Positions 13,601 to 24,290 of a DNA stretch of 64,000 nt are shown piece after piece. The stretch comes from Plumapathes pennacea (lineage: Eukaryota; Cnidaria; Anthozoa; Antipatharia; Myriopathidae). The translations under genes and the position numbers were made by a program. The notes beneath the pieces were generated by a model. The model was not told the origin of the DNA, searched no databases, and saw only the letters and a program-made list of their open reading frames with translations. How positions within the stretch are numbered: the stretch's first letter is position 1; every line of letters starts with the position of its first letter. The stretch covers positions 16,851,069 through 16,915,068 of the forward strand of contig OZ038463.1 in the NCBI GenBank assembly GCA_964036295.1, read 5' to 3'.

Positions 13601-16600
13601 TTCAGGATGAAAGTCCTTCAGTGGTGGACACAGAGCCCCAAAGCTTCTGTTACGTATTAGTGGTGCAAGAGTTGAGTAAAGTGATACCGTGTCGGTGCAT
13701 GGCGGCCATCTTGTACAAAACTGTGGAGTGTAGAACCCTGAGGGACATTCTTTACTCTCGCACGAACACCCCTCTCCGTGTGAGCTTGTGTTGTCGACTG
13801 CTCTACGCCCATAACCTCGTGAAAGACGATACTCCATCCAGGCATGATACAGGTTCTGGTTTCACTCTGTTTGTTACGGACTCGTCTCTGCAGGACGCCT
13901 CTGTGCCGTGGCGAAGCGGGCGCCATGATGACTCTGTTGGAGATATCTCCATGATTTATTTGAAGGTTGAAGGCCTCTCCTCCTCTGTTTTGCCTGATGC
14001 TGTTAAAGAAAACCTCGATAAACCAGCGAGTCTGCTGTTTCTCAAGGACCTGTGTATCACGATGAAAGGTTTGCTTCACGTAGATTTTCTGAGTTTTTGG
14101 TATAGATTCCTTTTGTGCAACTAACATATTTTTTGTTGTGTTACTGCCGTAGTTTTCATTAAATCAGTAATCAATAAGGATTTAATGGAATATAAATATA
14201 AACATTGAATGGGTAACTTTACAGCGGTTTCCGGCAGCTTTGATTTGCTACAGTCATGTCATATTCGTTTGGAACGAAGTCAATTTAGTTTTTTTTTTTT
14301 TTTTTTCTTCTTTTTTTTTCTTTGTGTGTGTTTGTTTGTTTGTTTGTTGTGATCTAGACGAGTTTAAAGTTTGCGCTGATGAGTATTCTGTCATAAAGAA
14401 AGGAATTCAGTCGTCCTCAGAGTCTCCGGTGAGTCCCTGGGTATCAAGTTTCAGATTTTATCTCAGGTTTAGTCGTTTTGCAAACATCGCTTAGCGTCTA
14501 CTTCTTTTTACTGTGATGACACGTAATGTGCTGTAGATCACATGCACACTTATTCTGGGTTTCATGATAATTATCACTGCACTTGTAAAACGGCATCACG
14601 TTTAAACTCCTTGTATAATATTTTTTGGTGCAGAAACTGGACGTAGCAGCTGTCCCAGCAGAGGAGTTGACCCGGTTGGGGAAGATTTCACTTCCCCCTC
14701 TCTTGTTACAGACAACAGCAGGCTCATTATGCCGTGTGGAGGGTAATGCATAATATGCAAATAAAATGGAACTCCGCTATCTCTAACTCTCAAGGGAAGT
14801 GAGAAGTAGTTAACAATTATTCACCAAAGTGGAGGTGAATAGCGGTGGATATTTACCGAGCCATTTCGGCGAGGTAAATATCCACCGCTATTCACCGACA
14901 CTGAGGCGAATAATTGTTTTAGTATATACCACACAAGTTTAATAGCCAACTCCCAAATAGCTATTTTATTTCCGACGAAAGTGGGCAAAAATTGGGTTCG
15001 CGTGCCATTTTGTTTTACCGGAAGCCGCCGGGAGGTGAATAGTACTTGATATTCCGAGATTGAGGAGCCAATCAGAGCGCGCGAAAGGCACTATTCACTT
15101 GTGTGGTATATACTAATTTGAAGTAGCGAGAAGTTCGAGATAGCGGGGTTCTACTGTACTTGGCATTCAGTTGCACTAAACTGTAGGTCGTTTGCTGTTT
15201 CCGCGGCAACCTACGATAACGCCTTTTCGACTGTAGTGTACCAAGAGACCGTAAGGTTAGCAGAGATTTTGTCATTGTGCATATAAGAAAAAGACTTTTA
15301 ATTTGTGACGTTTACAGATACGTTGCTGTCAGGTCCATTTGTATCAACCCTTTAACTACCAAGAGTGATCAACTTCAATTTTCTCCTTTAGTTTCTTACC
15401 AGGGATATATCATGCAGTGAGGGGAGCTTGTCTTTTGATAGCTTGTTAAGACAAACTATGATTGAACTATCAATTCTCACTACATCACTCATACATTGCC
15501 GTCTTAAAAGGCTGAGGGAATTTGCATTTTGAGCTTGGGAGTAAAAGGGTTAAGCTGTCTGATCTGTCTGTCTGTATTTTGACGATTTAGAAACGCGATA
15601 CAAAACTAGACTAATTTAAACAAGATTATTTACTGTAATTCTGGGAGCCCATTTGTCGTTTAACACATTTTTTACTTCATCAGGAACTATCACAGGAGTA
15701 AACGAGGAAAGTGCGTGCTGCTGGCTGGTCTGTGACACTTGTGAAAACTCCGACATCACAGGCGGATATCATGGGTATAGATACCTATTTTTGTGTCATC
15801 ATCGGTCATCACACTTCCATGGACAGGGGAGCATATCTTGTGCACGATTTTCTTGGGTTACTATCACCCGGGAAGGAATGGGAGTACTGTGCATTTTTGT
15901 GGGAACAGCTGCAGACTCCTGATCTGCTTTTGTAGGAACAACTGGCTTCTGGGGCGCGGGGGGAAGGAGGGGTGGGATGCTATCATGCACGAGGTTTTTT
16001 TTTTTGTTTTCTTTGACACTCTATTCTTCTCCACAGTTCACCCTACTACTGTGACGTGTGCTCCCGTGCAGTGACGTCACCAAAGACCAAGACTTACTTG
16101 GAGGTGTTTGTCAGAACAAGGAGCGTCCCAAGTGCGCATGTGCAGCTCAAGGTATGTGTATTTTTGGTTACATTTTCTGTTTTGGTTTGGATAAGATATA
16201 TAACAGAGACATTTATGTGAACTGCGGACAGAGAATGGCAGTGAAAGTGACCATCACAGCTATAAAGCAACTTAAGCAGTCGCAAGGATAGCCCAAATAA
16301 ATCCGGGCTTCAACAAGAATCGAACCCATGACCCTCGCGAGATCTTTTTCCGGGCTAACCTCGCTACTGCCCAAGTTGCTTCATAGTGTAACTGCGAAGG
16401 TCACTCTCACTGTTATACTCTGCATTGTAATCCACATATTGCTCTCGCCGACGCCCTCGTCGCCCATGATTAACGATCGATAACCTGCGTGTGTGACTGT
16501 TTCGTTATTGACTGATCAGCGAGTGCCAGTTAAATGTTTTTTTTTCTCTTGTTTTTGTTTTGTTACTTCAGTTGCTTCAGTCCTCTATCGAGAGTCTCTT

Positions 16601-18811
16601 GCCAGTTTCGTACCAAGACAATGAAGAGGTAAGGGTTTGGTTCGTTGGTTTTGTGTAGCCTTTGTGGGTCGAAGCAGGCCGGAAGTACGACTTGGTAATA
16701 GACCCCTTCACGGATTTGATTGCATGATGGGTAATCAGGGCAGGAACAAAGAAACATGGTGGCGACGCGTGCGAGAAGTCTGAGTGAAATTGCTCACAAT
16801 CTAGAACCACTGAAAGCTTGCAAATGACAATTTTGGAGTGCTCCGAAGTTCCACCGATCAGAAAAACGAATGTATATGCAATTTATTTGCCTGATTACAC
16901 ATCATGCATTCAAATCCGTAAAGGGGTCTATGGATATCGATTCTCGTTGTAGCTGTTCATGCCTTCCTCTCTGTCTGTATTCATGGGTTTTGTGCTACTC
17001 CTCGGCTGTCGTTTCACTGTTGACGACATGAACTTCAACCGCCGGATAAAGTATGCACTGCGTTGGGTGTAATAATCCCTTCTCTGTCTTAAGTCAAATC
17101 CTTATTCTCCACAGCAACCTTCGTCACGAAGGGATTTGAATCAAATATTATATACGTGCCGTTTTCATTGGATCACTTGCACTGTTTCTGTCCTTCGTAA
17201 TCTCGTGTTGTACGCGACCTACACGACCCCACAAGCGGCAACGCTTTAAATCCTATCGTGTTTAAATAAAATTTGTTGTATACAGGTTTTTAGACTAGGA
17301 GATGGGTTCATTGGTGATTGGTTCTCGTATTTTGTTTGTTTCAGGGGTACGATATCGAACTCGTCCTCGGTAAACAGCTTGGACTTTTGGATTGTTATGT
17401 GGAACATTGCTCGGTAAAAAAGGGCGAAGAACTACACACAACGACCTTCAAGTTAAAACAAATTTTCACACTTTGATAACCGAGATTATAGCTGCTCTTT
17501 GAAAGACGTATTTTATTAAGATTATTTATAAACAGGTCTTGTGAGTTAAATATGCCAACAGTTGTCTTAATACGCCAAAAAGAATTATGATTCATGCACT
17601 AGTAACAGCTGTTGTCTCTTGATTCCATACGGGTTTGTTAGGTATCTATTGCAATCAAGCAACTGTAAGAATCAAAGTTCATTATTTTATAAATTTCGCA
17701 TGACAAGAAATTGTTACAAACCTGTCAATAAAATTGATAGAAAACGCTTCCGGAAACCGAAGTACTGGATCCGTCAACTCAAACGAATACAAAATTTGAC
17801 ACTTTGGATGTCGCGTGTTCTGTAATTTTTTGCATGGCATCGTATGCGTGGAAAAGCGATGATCTGCCCGGCTATTTCATAATTTTGTTAAAGTCTTCTA
17901 GAGTGTTAGGGATGACGATAGAAGTTGAGGTTTTGATGGAACTATGGCCTACAGTGTATAAATGCATTTTTCTTTCCATGCAAATTGCAAACTGAAGGCC
18001 TCCCCGGACACACTTGTGAGTTTAACGAAAATAGCGTCGACATTTACCACTCAAATCTTCTTAATATTTCTGAACGTCACAATGCTGCCAAAGTCGATCT
18101 GTGCACGTTGTGAGCCTGAAATTTTGCATTTCTACATGTTTTGAAGCTCTTACGATTCCTGGCACTCGAAAAGCCTGAGAGGATGAATTTTAGTCACGTG
18201 GTGGATTTTGATCATGTGATCAGCCTGATGCAAAAACGGCCTATTCCAAGAACGTGCACTGAATGGCCTGGCTAATGACTCCTCTTCCCGACTTAGAATA
18301 TGACAAGTCATTTTCGTAGAAAGCGCAATGCAGTATTTGTCATGCATGTGTATAACCTGGAGGCTTGATGACATTGACTGGCAGACGGAGTTGTCTTCTT
18401 CTGAGCTAAGATTGAAGGTGAGCCTCGCAAAAACGAAATAAATAAAAAAAAAGTAGTTGATATCCCGATCATTACATCGCTGTTCGCATTTCTGCGAATA
18501 GCGAATAATTTTATGAAGTAAAATAGAATTATGTCATCCTTTCCCTCTGAGACCTTGAAATCCTTCGTGTTCATAACTTTGCAGACGATAGTCTTTTTAC
18601 CAGAATGCTGTAGAAGTTCTACATTTCCTTTATTCACGAGTGAACTTCGATTCACAAGTGACGAGGAGTTCAGGAAGCAACATTCCACAAAAACTAAACT
18701 ATATTTTCCTTAATATGCTTTTCGTTTAATCTATCAACAGAGTCTGTGTTTATCGACCTACGGGGAGTACATCTCATTCTGTCACATCTGTTGAAGGAAA
18801 GTGGTGGATGA
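3341..18811 (+). CDS. SPIDR: SPIDR orthologue, scaffold protein involved in DNA repair (26 exons, complete)
   Basis: Exons: 3341-3370, 3597-3633, 4384-4445, 4826-4908, 5436-5457, 5582-5780, 6732-6841, 7351-7401, 7656-7858, 8093-8193, 8903-9107, 9952-10064, 10607-10674, 10836-11098, 11557-11622, 11747-11827, 11960-12040, 13049-13145, 13606-14068, 14358-14428, 14634-14742, 15684-15774, 16037-16151, 16572-16628, 17345-17413, 18743-18811. All junctions are GT-AG and phases stay open for 971 codons (human protein about 915). Matches to human SPIDR include KRKRSLND near the N-terminus, AEQLQRLINREKS, RIHPPWQKLEVPS, GLFGLIDSLW, CRTLRDIL and LGKQLGLLDCYV; these fall in the DUF4502/DUF4503 regions. 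Residues from exons 22-23 hold a CDTC...CDVC pair, a possible zinc ribbon also present in human. In vertebrates SPIDR is a nuclear scaffold linking BLM and RAD51 in homologous recombination. The extreme N-terminus (MSWDRFDELK) and exon 2 are the least certain parts; exon 2 could start at 3585 instead. Confidence 0.93.
3709..3902. mobile_element. Pogo-like MITE (GCTATCTCGA family), SPIDR intron 2
   Basis: It starts TACAGTGGAACCTCGCTGTA and ends with a complementary GAGATAGTGGAATTCTCTTG TA. Repeated C(C/T)CGCTAT.TCGAAC motifs lie inside. Related copies are at 14762 and 50138. Confidence 0.6.
3903..4290 (+). repeat. Dispersed element with internal 'CTTGAACAGGGTA' repeats
   Basis: It opens with a G-rich tract and ACTCCCATATATTTCCTATA, then repeats (A/T)CAGGGTA(T/A)CAAA units about every 35-60 bases, and ends near CAGCGGAACCCCCCTACCC. 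Related sequence lies at 43003-43432, 51881-51975 and 54070-54300. Confidence 0.6.
8800..8865. repeat. Short palindrome carrying two CRE motifs and an E-box, SPIDR intron 10
   Basis: The arms TATTGGGCTCGTGCAA and TTGCACGAGCCCAATA are complementary. TGACGTCA occurs at 8817-8824 and 8841-8848, and CACGTG at 8830-8835. It ends 37 bases before SPIDR exon 11. Confidence 0.7.
9128..9412. repeat. Composite palindromic repeats, SPIDR intron 11
   Basis: The arms at about 9128-9165 and 9268-9305 are imperfect complements around a perfect palindrome ATATCCTCACTAGTGAGGAT AT (9213-9234). It is followed by one arm of the TTACACGGCGGCTTGAAGAT element (from 9314), which also occurs in full at 35830. Confidence 0.55.
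11140..11250. repeat. Palindromic element, SPIDR intron 14
   Basis: CACTAGCGCAGAAGGATAAG CACAAGCA at the left pairs with TGCTTGTGCTTATGCGCTAG TG at the right. The centre is T-rich. Confidence 0.6.
12566..13080 (+). repeat. Tandem array of ~92 bp units containing copies of the SPIDR exon 18 acceptor and exon head
   Basis: Each unit runs from TCACGCGTGTGCACTAAGTA through TTCTTGTGTTTAG to GTGTCCTGGTC and the following exon-head bases. The AG acceptors fall at 12623, 12863, 12956 and 13048 (the real one). Spacing is 92-93 bases once the MITE in the first unit is removed. The pseudo-heads lose the frame: the third runs into TAA after about 20 codons. Confidence 0.85.
12633..12775. mobile_element. 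MITE with 5-bp target duplication inside the exon-head array
   Basis: TIRs GCCCGGTTGTTCAAAGAGTG and the complement of CACTCTTTGAACAACTGGGC, flanked by CCTGG on both sides (12628-12632 and 12776-12780). Removing the element and one CCTGG restores the tandem unit. The superfamily is not certain. Confidence 0.8.
13308..13541. mobile_element. MITE, Tc1/mariner-like, in SPIDR intron
   Basis: TA target duplication, with TIRs CAATCCTGGCCAAAAGT and the complement of ACTTTTGACCAGGATTG, followed by GTGGGACACT. An inner inverted repeat (CCCTCCCCCCATACAATGTTG / CAACATTGTATAGGGGGAGGG) gives a second hairpin. It lies between SPIDR exons 18 and 19. Confidence 0.85.
14762..15159. mobile_element. Nested pogo-like MITE with internal palindromes, SPIDR intron 21
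   Basis: The outer ends GGAACTCCGCTATCTC and GAGATAGCGGGGTTCTACTG are complementary. Inside sits a hairpin GGTGAATAGCGGTGGATATT / AATATCCACCGCTATTCACC (14828-14900) and a second arm pair TAGTATATACCACACAAGT (14920) / ACTTGTGTGGTATATACTA (15098), so elements are stacked inside one another. Confidence 0.65.
16229..16423. repeat. Palindromic MITE-like element, SPIDR intron 23
   Basis: The left arm CAGAGAATGGCAGTGAAAGT GACCATCAC pairs with the right arm ending GTCACTCTCACTGTTATACT CTG. The inner arms AAAGCAACTTAAGCAGTCGC and the complement of GCTACTGCCCAAGTTGCTTC continue the pairing. Confidence 0.6.
17100..17290 (+). repeat. Second copy of the LTR-like poly(A) region, in SPIDR intron
   Basis: CCACAAGCGGCAACGCTTTA followed by an ATCGTGTTTAAATAAA stretch parallels 495-540. 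It lies in the intron between SPIDR exons 24 and 25, in the same orientation as the copy at the window start. Confidence 0.35.
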
Positions 18812-18900
18812 ACGACGCTAAGGTGAATAATTACGCGTTTAGGTAAATTTTGGAAGTAAAGCCTGTATCAACAGCTGTTTGCGTCGGCACAATAAATTAA
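18812..18900 (+). terminator. SPIDR 3' UTR with AATAAA polyadenylation signal
   Basis: AATAAA lies at 18891-18896, about 80 bases after the SPIDR stop codon (18809-18811). This is the first canonical signal downstream of the last exon. Confidence 0.6.
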
Positions 18901-18934
18901 CTTTCTTGCCCAAACTCTTAGTAGAAATGTTACC

Positions 18935-19600
18935 ATGTCGACAGAACGTTTGTATGCCCACAACACAACACTAGATTTTGCTCAAAACATTACCTACTTG
19001 GGTTTTCATTTTATTCTAAACACAAAACTCACATTTCCACAACATACGTGCAAAAGACTGCACAAACCTCCACCCGCTAGTTCACCTTGGAGAACGATCA
19101 TACCTTGCCACCACGTCAACCCCACTGGCCCTGTACTCCGGACCCATTGCGACCTCGCCTTTTATGGTGTACCGATTTCCCTGCGATATAGGACGTTGCT
19201 CAGGAATGGTGACTGGTTTGGGATATTATTGCTCGGATGAAGAAGATTAGTAATGTAAATAATGTCCTGTCGGTGACAAAAAATCCCACACAGAGATTCA
19301 GAGACATACTGAAATATCAACTAGGTGAATGTATTCAAGTTCTATTTTATTTGTTAAAACTCTTGATTTGCGACCGAGTGGAAATCCTACGACATTTCAT
19401 ACTACTCTTCCACGAAGCACATATACTTTCAAGACTGGACGACCTGTGTGCGGTCTCCTTGATGTCATTTCGAAGTATTCTTTCGACCCGTCTCTATCCG
19501 ATATCTATCTTCCTCTCATCTCTTTCATGCCTCCGTTTCTGTCTGCTGGCTGATTGATCAGAGACCAGACGCAACTGACCTGATGATTGAACTGACGAAA
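18935..19600 (+). pseudogene. Degenerate reverse-transcriptase-like remnant (uncertain)
   Basis: Fragments in shifting frames resemble the C-terminal part of non-LTR retrotransposon reverse transcriptases: NITYLGFHF, then TKLTFPQH, then a segment like the usual 'RPVLEY..' region. The frames are broken by stops and shifts and no catalytic motif is visible. Confidence 0.25.
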
Positions 19601-19688
19601 GGCAACAGATAAGAGAAATGTTTATAACAAACCAGGAATGTTTTGGTATGCATGCAATTTCTTTAATCCTTTTTATTAACTAGTATGC

Positions 19689-19712
19689 AATATATATATA
19701 TATATATATATA
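19689..19712 (+). repeat. (AT)n microsatellite
   Basis: Twelve AT/TA units between AGTATGCA and ATCAAAAC. Confidence 0.9.
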
Positions 19713-21302
19713 ATCAAAACTCTATGAACACAAAACGAACATCATTATGTTTAACTTTAGTAGTCCAGCACTCTTATTTTTTTGGGGTTTCAATTTGGCA
19801 GTTCAGGAGCCGTCCAGTGAAAGGATCAGCTCTTTTCACAATTTATCTAGATCGCCTTAAAAATTCTGCATTCTCAGACTTGAGAAAGGCAGCTTGCCCA
19901 CGTTGTTGTTTGGCAAATAATCTAATCCCTTCATTATTACATTATTACACACCTTTGGTAGGGCGCGTTTACAAAATTAATCATGGCTGACCTTCGCGTA
20001 CAGACAGCAACTTCCAAGTCTCCGCGACTGAGTTACAGCAATTGTTCCAATACACGGCGTCTTAGACTCAATTTCCACTCTTTTTTTTCTTTTTTTTTTT
20101 TTTTTTGCCCTTATCCTGCTGTAAAATGAAGCTTCCATGGTCTCTTTGCGAGAGGTATCGCCAGCGAAACAATCAAGCCGTGTCGTATTATCTTAATCCG
20201 TGAATCGGCATACAATATTTCCTTATTGCATTTTAAACTGAGCCACAAGAATGTCAATCAGAGTGGTTTATCTCGTGTACTACTTGGGCACTGCCTGTCT
20301 CCGGAGGTCCTTCGTATTAAGTTCTGCTTGCACGTTCTCTGCCATGCTGTGGCATACAGCGGGGAAACATCCATCATCGTTTCTTGCGTTTTTGTCTGTT
20401 TTGTGGCATGCAGTCCGCGTGAGACTGACGTCGATGAACTGGTCTTGTTGAGGCGACGACAATATGTTACTAAGACCCTCTTCATTGAAAACCAAGCATT
20501 GCTCTTGAAATAAGCCAGATCGCTAGAGAATCTTCTACACGACTTAGTGCTCTCAGATCTTCACCCGGACGAACTCAAAAGTTTATTATCCTCCATGTAT
20601 GCCATACAAAGCGGCTTTGCAGTGTGTGGAATATAGAGAGATCTCGCATATTGTAGTAACTGTCCTTTACTTGGTCTGTTCCTCGCCAACGTCTTCATTT
20701 TCCCTTTTTCACACGTCGTTGTCGCCGTGATGGAGTTACTAAGCCCGTTTTGTGTGCTTTGTTTATGTTCTGAACCAGTCTGGCCCTTTTGGGATATTTT
20801 TATGAATAGACCATTGGAGTTGAGCAATAAAAATTAAAAAGCATCACAAGTAGTCGTTTTGAAGTCAAGCCAAAATTTAAAAGAATGGCTTCAGCCAATT
20901 ATGCTATCAGGCAATTATTATCATGCCCAAGTATTATCAAGCGAGCGGATGTCTTATGTACTAATCCCAGATTAGGCGGGAAGACAATCCGATTAAATAC
21001 AACTAATCTGGGCTTAGGTTCTCGGTTACTCTCTTAACAACAACAAAGTGAGCGTTACATTAGTGACACCCAGTCTGGACTTCTTTGCCAAGCACAAAAA
21101 TTTAGCTCTTTCGAAGACTGCAAAAGCTCTCAAGAAACTTAATGTTAGTCCTGCGAGAGGATTCATGAGGGATATATATATATATAATGCACACGACATA
21201 CGAGCTGTATGCGGGTGAACGTCGCGAACATTATTGATACTTTTATGAGGCCAAGTTCACATGCCACACGATTTTCCGAAGTAAATTAACTTGGTAAAGT
21301 TA

Positions 21303-21758
21303 TACTCAAGTAATAGATTCCTCGCGTGAAAACGCGATAAAACCTTAGCCACCCATTGTTACAGGATGTTTTCGATCACACTACCCAAGTAGCGTAAGAT
21401 CTCGATAACCCGTGTAGCATTAAAGGTTCGAACTTTTCTTAGCCAGATGTTCTGGCAGATATTTTTACACTTTAAGTATCATCAGTGCATTTCCGACAAC
21501 CTCACCCAACTTTGCCATGATAAGTGCAATGGAAATATTGGTAATCAATACACAACAAAATCAGATGTGCAATAGACGTGTAAAAAGCGTTTGGGATTTT
21601 TGCTAATGGTTAAGAACTTCTGAAACATTTTCAGCTAATCTGATATCTTGTGCGATTCTAGAAGCAACAGTTACGTTAGAACTCGCGACTATTCTTACTT
21701 ATCGTTCTACTCAAGTAATAGATTCCTCGCTTGAAAACGCGATAAAACCTTAGCCACC
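21303..21758 (+). repeat. 51-bp direct repeats bordering repeat copy A
   Basis: 21303-21353 and 21708-21758 share TACTCAAGTAATAGATTCCT and on to TAGCCACC with a single mismatch in 51 bases. They sit directly outside copy A. Copy B lacks them. Confidence 0.85.
21367..21706 (+). repeat. ~340 bp dispersed repeat, copy A
   Basis: It aligns end to end with 26575-26917 in the same orientation at roughly 95% identity. Both copies contain GGTTCGAAC, which resembles a Pol III B box, but no convincing A box was found. Confidence 0.85.
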
Positions 21759-22051
21759 TTTCGTTAAAGGAAAAAAAATAAAACAGACTGACAGATTTAA
21801 TGTTTATTCTGCTCAGCTCAAGCCTATGAGCAACACGATAGCGACTACAATACTTTACTTAAATCACCTACAATACGTGTTTACTTGACTGGCCCTTGAA
21901 AATTTTAATCCACGCCCAAATAACTATGACTGAAATCATGATGTCCATTTCTTATCATCTTTATTCCATTTTACTTTTCTACAAATTTTACAACATACAT
22001 TTTTAAAATGAACCTTCCTTTATAAGACACGAAGTCAGACTATAGCCGAGT

Positions 22052-22217
22052 GGGGCCCGTCGGATTCAGAAAACTTGCGTATGAGCGAAAATGCTCGTAT
22101 GACTTACGCATTGTAAGTACGACTTACGCATACTATCTTGCGCAAGATAATATGCCAAAGTCATTGTTACGATGCTTAAGTCATACGTTTGTACGCAAGT
22201 TCTGTGAATCCGGTCCC
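22052..22217. mobile_element. Palindromic MITE (GGGxCCGxxGGATTCA ends)
   Basis: The left end GGGGCCCGTCGGATTCAGAA AACTTGCGTA pairs with the right end TACGCAAGTTCTGTGAATCC GGTCCC. Confidence 0.6.
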
Positions 22218-22297
22218 AGTTTCACAAACGGACGTAAGGTCGATGCCGAAAGGAATAGGGTGGGTACTTCCTTAAGCCATTTCAGCATGTCCCACCA

Positions 22298-22324
22298 CCC
22301 CCCCCCCCCCCCCCCCCCCCCCCC
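22298..22324 (+). repeat. Poly(C) tract
   Basis: About 27 C residues. Similar C/G runs occur at 2926-2946, 29341-29370, 43414-43430 and 51881-51909. Confidence 0.9.
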
Positions 22325-22344
22325 TAACAAAAAAAAGTTTATTA

Positions 22345-22510
22345 CATAAACTCTGGTGTGATATAGAGATTTCCGCCACTGAGAAATGTCGTATATGAAC
22401 ACACGTAAAAATACGATATTTTTACGCGTGTTAATATCAGCCAAGCAGTGATCTTGCATGTTTTTGCATTTCTTAGTGGCGGAAATCTCTGTATCACACC
22501 AGAGTTTATG
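22345..22510. mobile_element. Long inverted-repeat MITE
   Basis: The arm CATAAACTCTGGTGTGATAT AGAGATTTCCGCCACTGAGAAATG pairs almost perfectly over ~44 bases with 22467-22510. It has a ~75-base loop. Confidence 0.7.
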
Positions 22511-22520
22511 AAATAAACAG

Positions 22521-22663
22521 AATAAACACGGACGCTTGGAGATATGAAATTTATCTTCTCGTGTTCATCTCGATATCTCACTCGTTCGCTTCGCTCACTC
22601 GTGAGATATTGAGATGAACACTCGAAGATAAATTTCGTATCTCCGCGCGCCCATGTATTATTC
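22521..22663. repeat. Near-perfect hairpin element
   Basis: The arms AATTTATCTTCTCGTGTTCA TCTCGATATCTCAC and the complement GTGAGATATTGAGATGAACA CTCGAAGATAAATT flank a small GTTCGCTTCGCTCACTC centre. It abuts the preceding MITE. Confidence 0.65.
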
Positions 22664-24290
22664 TCTATTTATTTCACGAGCATTTCAATAGTCTGAAATA
22701 GAGTATAAACTAGTCAGGGAAAAGGTTGAAATAGGCTGCAGAGTTTAGGATGCAGGTCTGAAATAGGGCATGGGATTACCATAAAGCTGTTGAGAACCAC
22801 GCAGCACACTTCAACCGAAGCAATTGCGTATCATCTGAGTTTTACAGCAGTTGAAACTTTGTTCGCGTCTAACGACTCGTAAAAAGCCGTTTGCACCTCC
22901 TGGGTGATCACATAGTCTGACAACATAACTTTAGCTTGCAAAAACAACCTGAACAGCGACAGTTAACTTGCAGACTCGTAATTTTTCTTGTTCAGATATT
23001 GTTCTCATAACAGCTAAAGAGCGTTTTATATAGTTTACTCCTGCTTTCCTTGAAGAAAGAACTTGATCTTTAACGACACGGATAAGTTCTCATGAACGTT
23101 TAACTTCACAGGGAGACAGGTAGCGAGTGGCAATATCTTTCCCTCAGGCCTTCGCTCACTACAGAAAGTGTACAGTTTTAATGCCAGCCGAATTTAAAAT
23201 GCTGAAGTAAAAAAAATGCAATCATGTTGTACACTTTCGTAATTTGGAACGTACTGTTGTCTAAAAACTTCGTCCCCTGAAGGGCATGCTATAAAGCGTT
23301 TGTAGTATTATGCATTCTGCGACTTAATAGTTAAAAAGCTTACTAGCTCGTCTGGAGTCATTGTTCGAGAGTAGTAGCTTGCAGAAAGACAATTGTTCGA
23401 AATCAATAGTAGCATTCTTCAGATAGTAGTTTATGAATCATAGAACTAGAAATACTTAATCGAAAAGACGACTAAAATATGTTTCTCAAGAAAACAAAAC
23501 ACTAGGCCAAGCTTGACGAGTTTGTTTTCGGATTCTTGCTACCATAACCTACAAGCATTCACATAGTGAAATTGTGGCAAAGTAAATTACAGGATCGACT
23601 CTAAAATTGTCTTGTTTATCTATTGAAATGTTTTGGATCTAGGCACTCCCTTTTTCTATCTAACGATTAAGCTGAGTGGAATAGTGTTCCACGCACTAGA
23701 AAGTGACGTGCGGGAATTATTAAACCCAATGAGGATAGAGCCGTTTGCGGATAAAACCAAAAAACTGCAGAGCCAATCACAGAGGCTGTAAGAAACACTT
23801 TCATGGTTCAATCGGAAATAAAAAGTAATCCACTTTTGGTTTTACTTTGAAGAAGAAACCAATCCACGCCATCGCCACTAGATTGCGTGAAAATATCGCA
23901 GTCAGCTTTTGCTTTTGCTCTTGATTGGCCAATAATGTTACTAAAGTTATTTGGACCAAGCAGAGCGTAGCAAAACGCAAAACCAAAACAATCACACAAT
24001 TACTTTCGGCAGTCATCCAATCCGAAAACGGCTCTAAATGGAACCCAGTGTTCGTCACGTATTCTCGTGAAGTCAAGGGCGCCTGCGCCATCTTAATATG
24101 CATGCAATCCGTTAGCCAACCTAGACCTCAATCCACTACACTATACTACTCAAAGCACATGACTTAGGACGACACCAAGCTACATCTCCCAGGGACTATG
24201 TTATTTATATACTGATGACCTGAAAAGGAACAGACGAAGGAAGCGGTACCACGGTCCTCTCGTGGGTCGTCTCATAACATGTGGCGGTGC

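Larger units (their letters stand above)
19600..24290. other. Gene-free interval between SPIDR and APCDD1 apart from listed repeats
   Basis: ORFs here (20226-20513 plus, 20561-20827 minus, 23801-24103 minus) show no recognisable domain or consistent splice context. The content is MITEs, hairpins, a poly(C) tract and the 340-bp repeat. Confidence 0.5.

Noticed and set aside
16300-16350. tRNA-like GGGTTCGATTC (minus strand) suggesting a tRNA or SINE
   Set aside because: No cloverleaf, A box or acceptor stem could be built, and the stretch is the centre of a palindromic element at 16229-16423.
23801-24103. Minus-strand ORF starting MHIKMAQAPLTSREYV
   Set aside because: The later half looks like dispersed repeat sequence, and there is no splice partner or domain.
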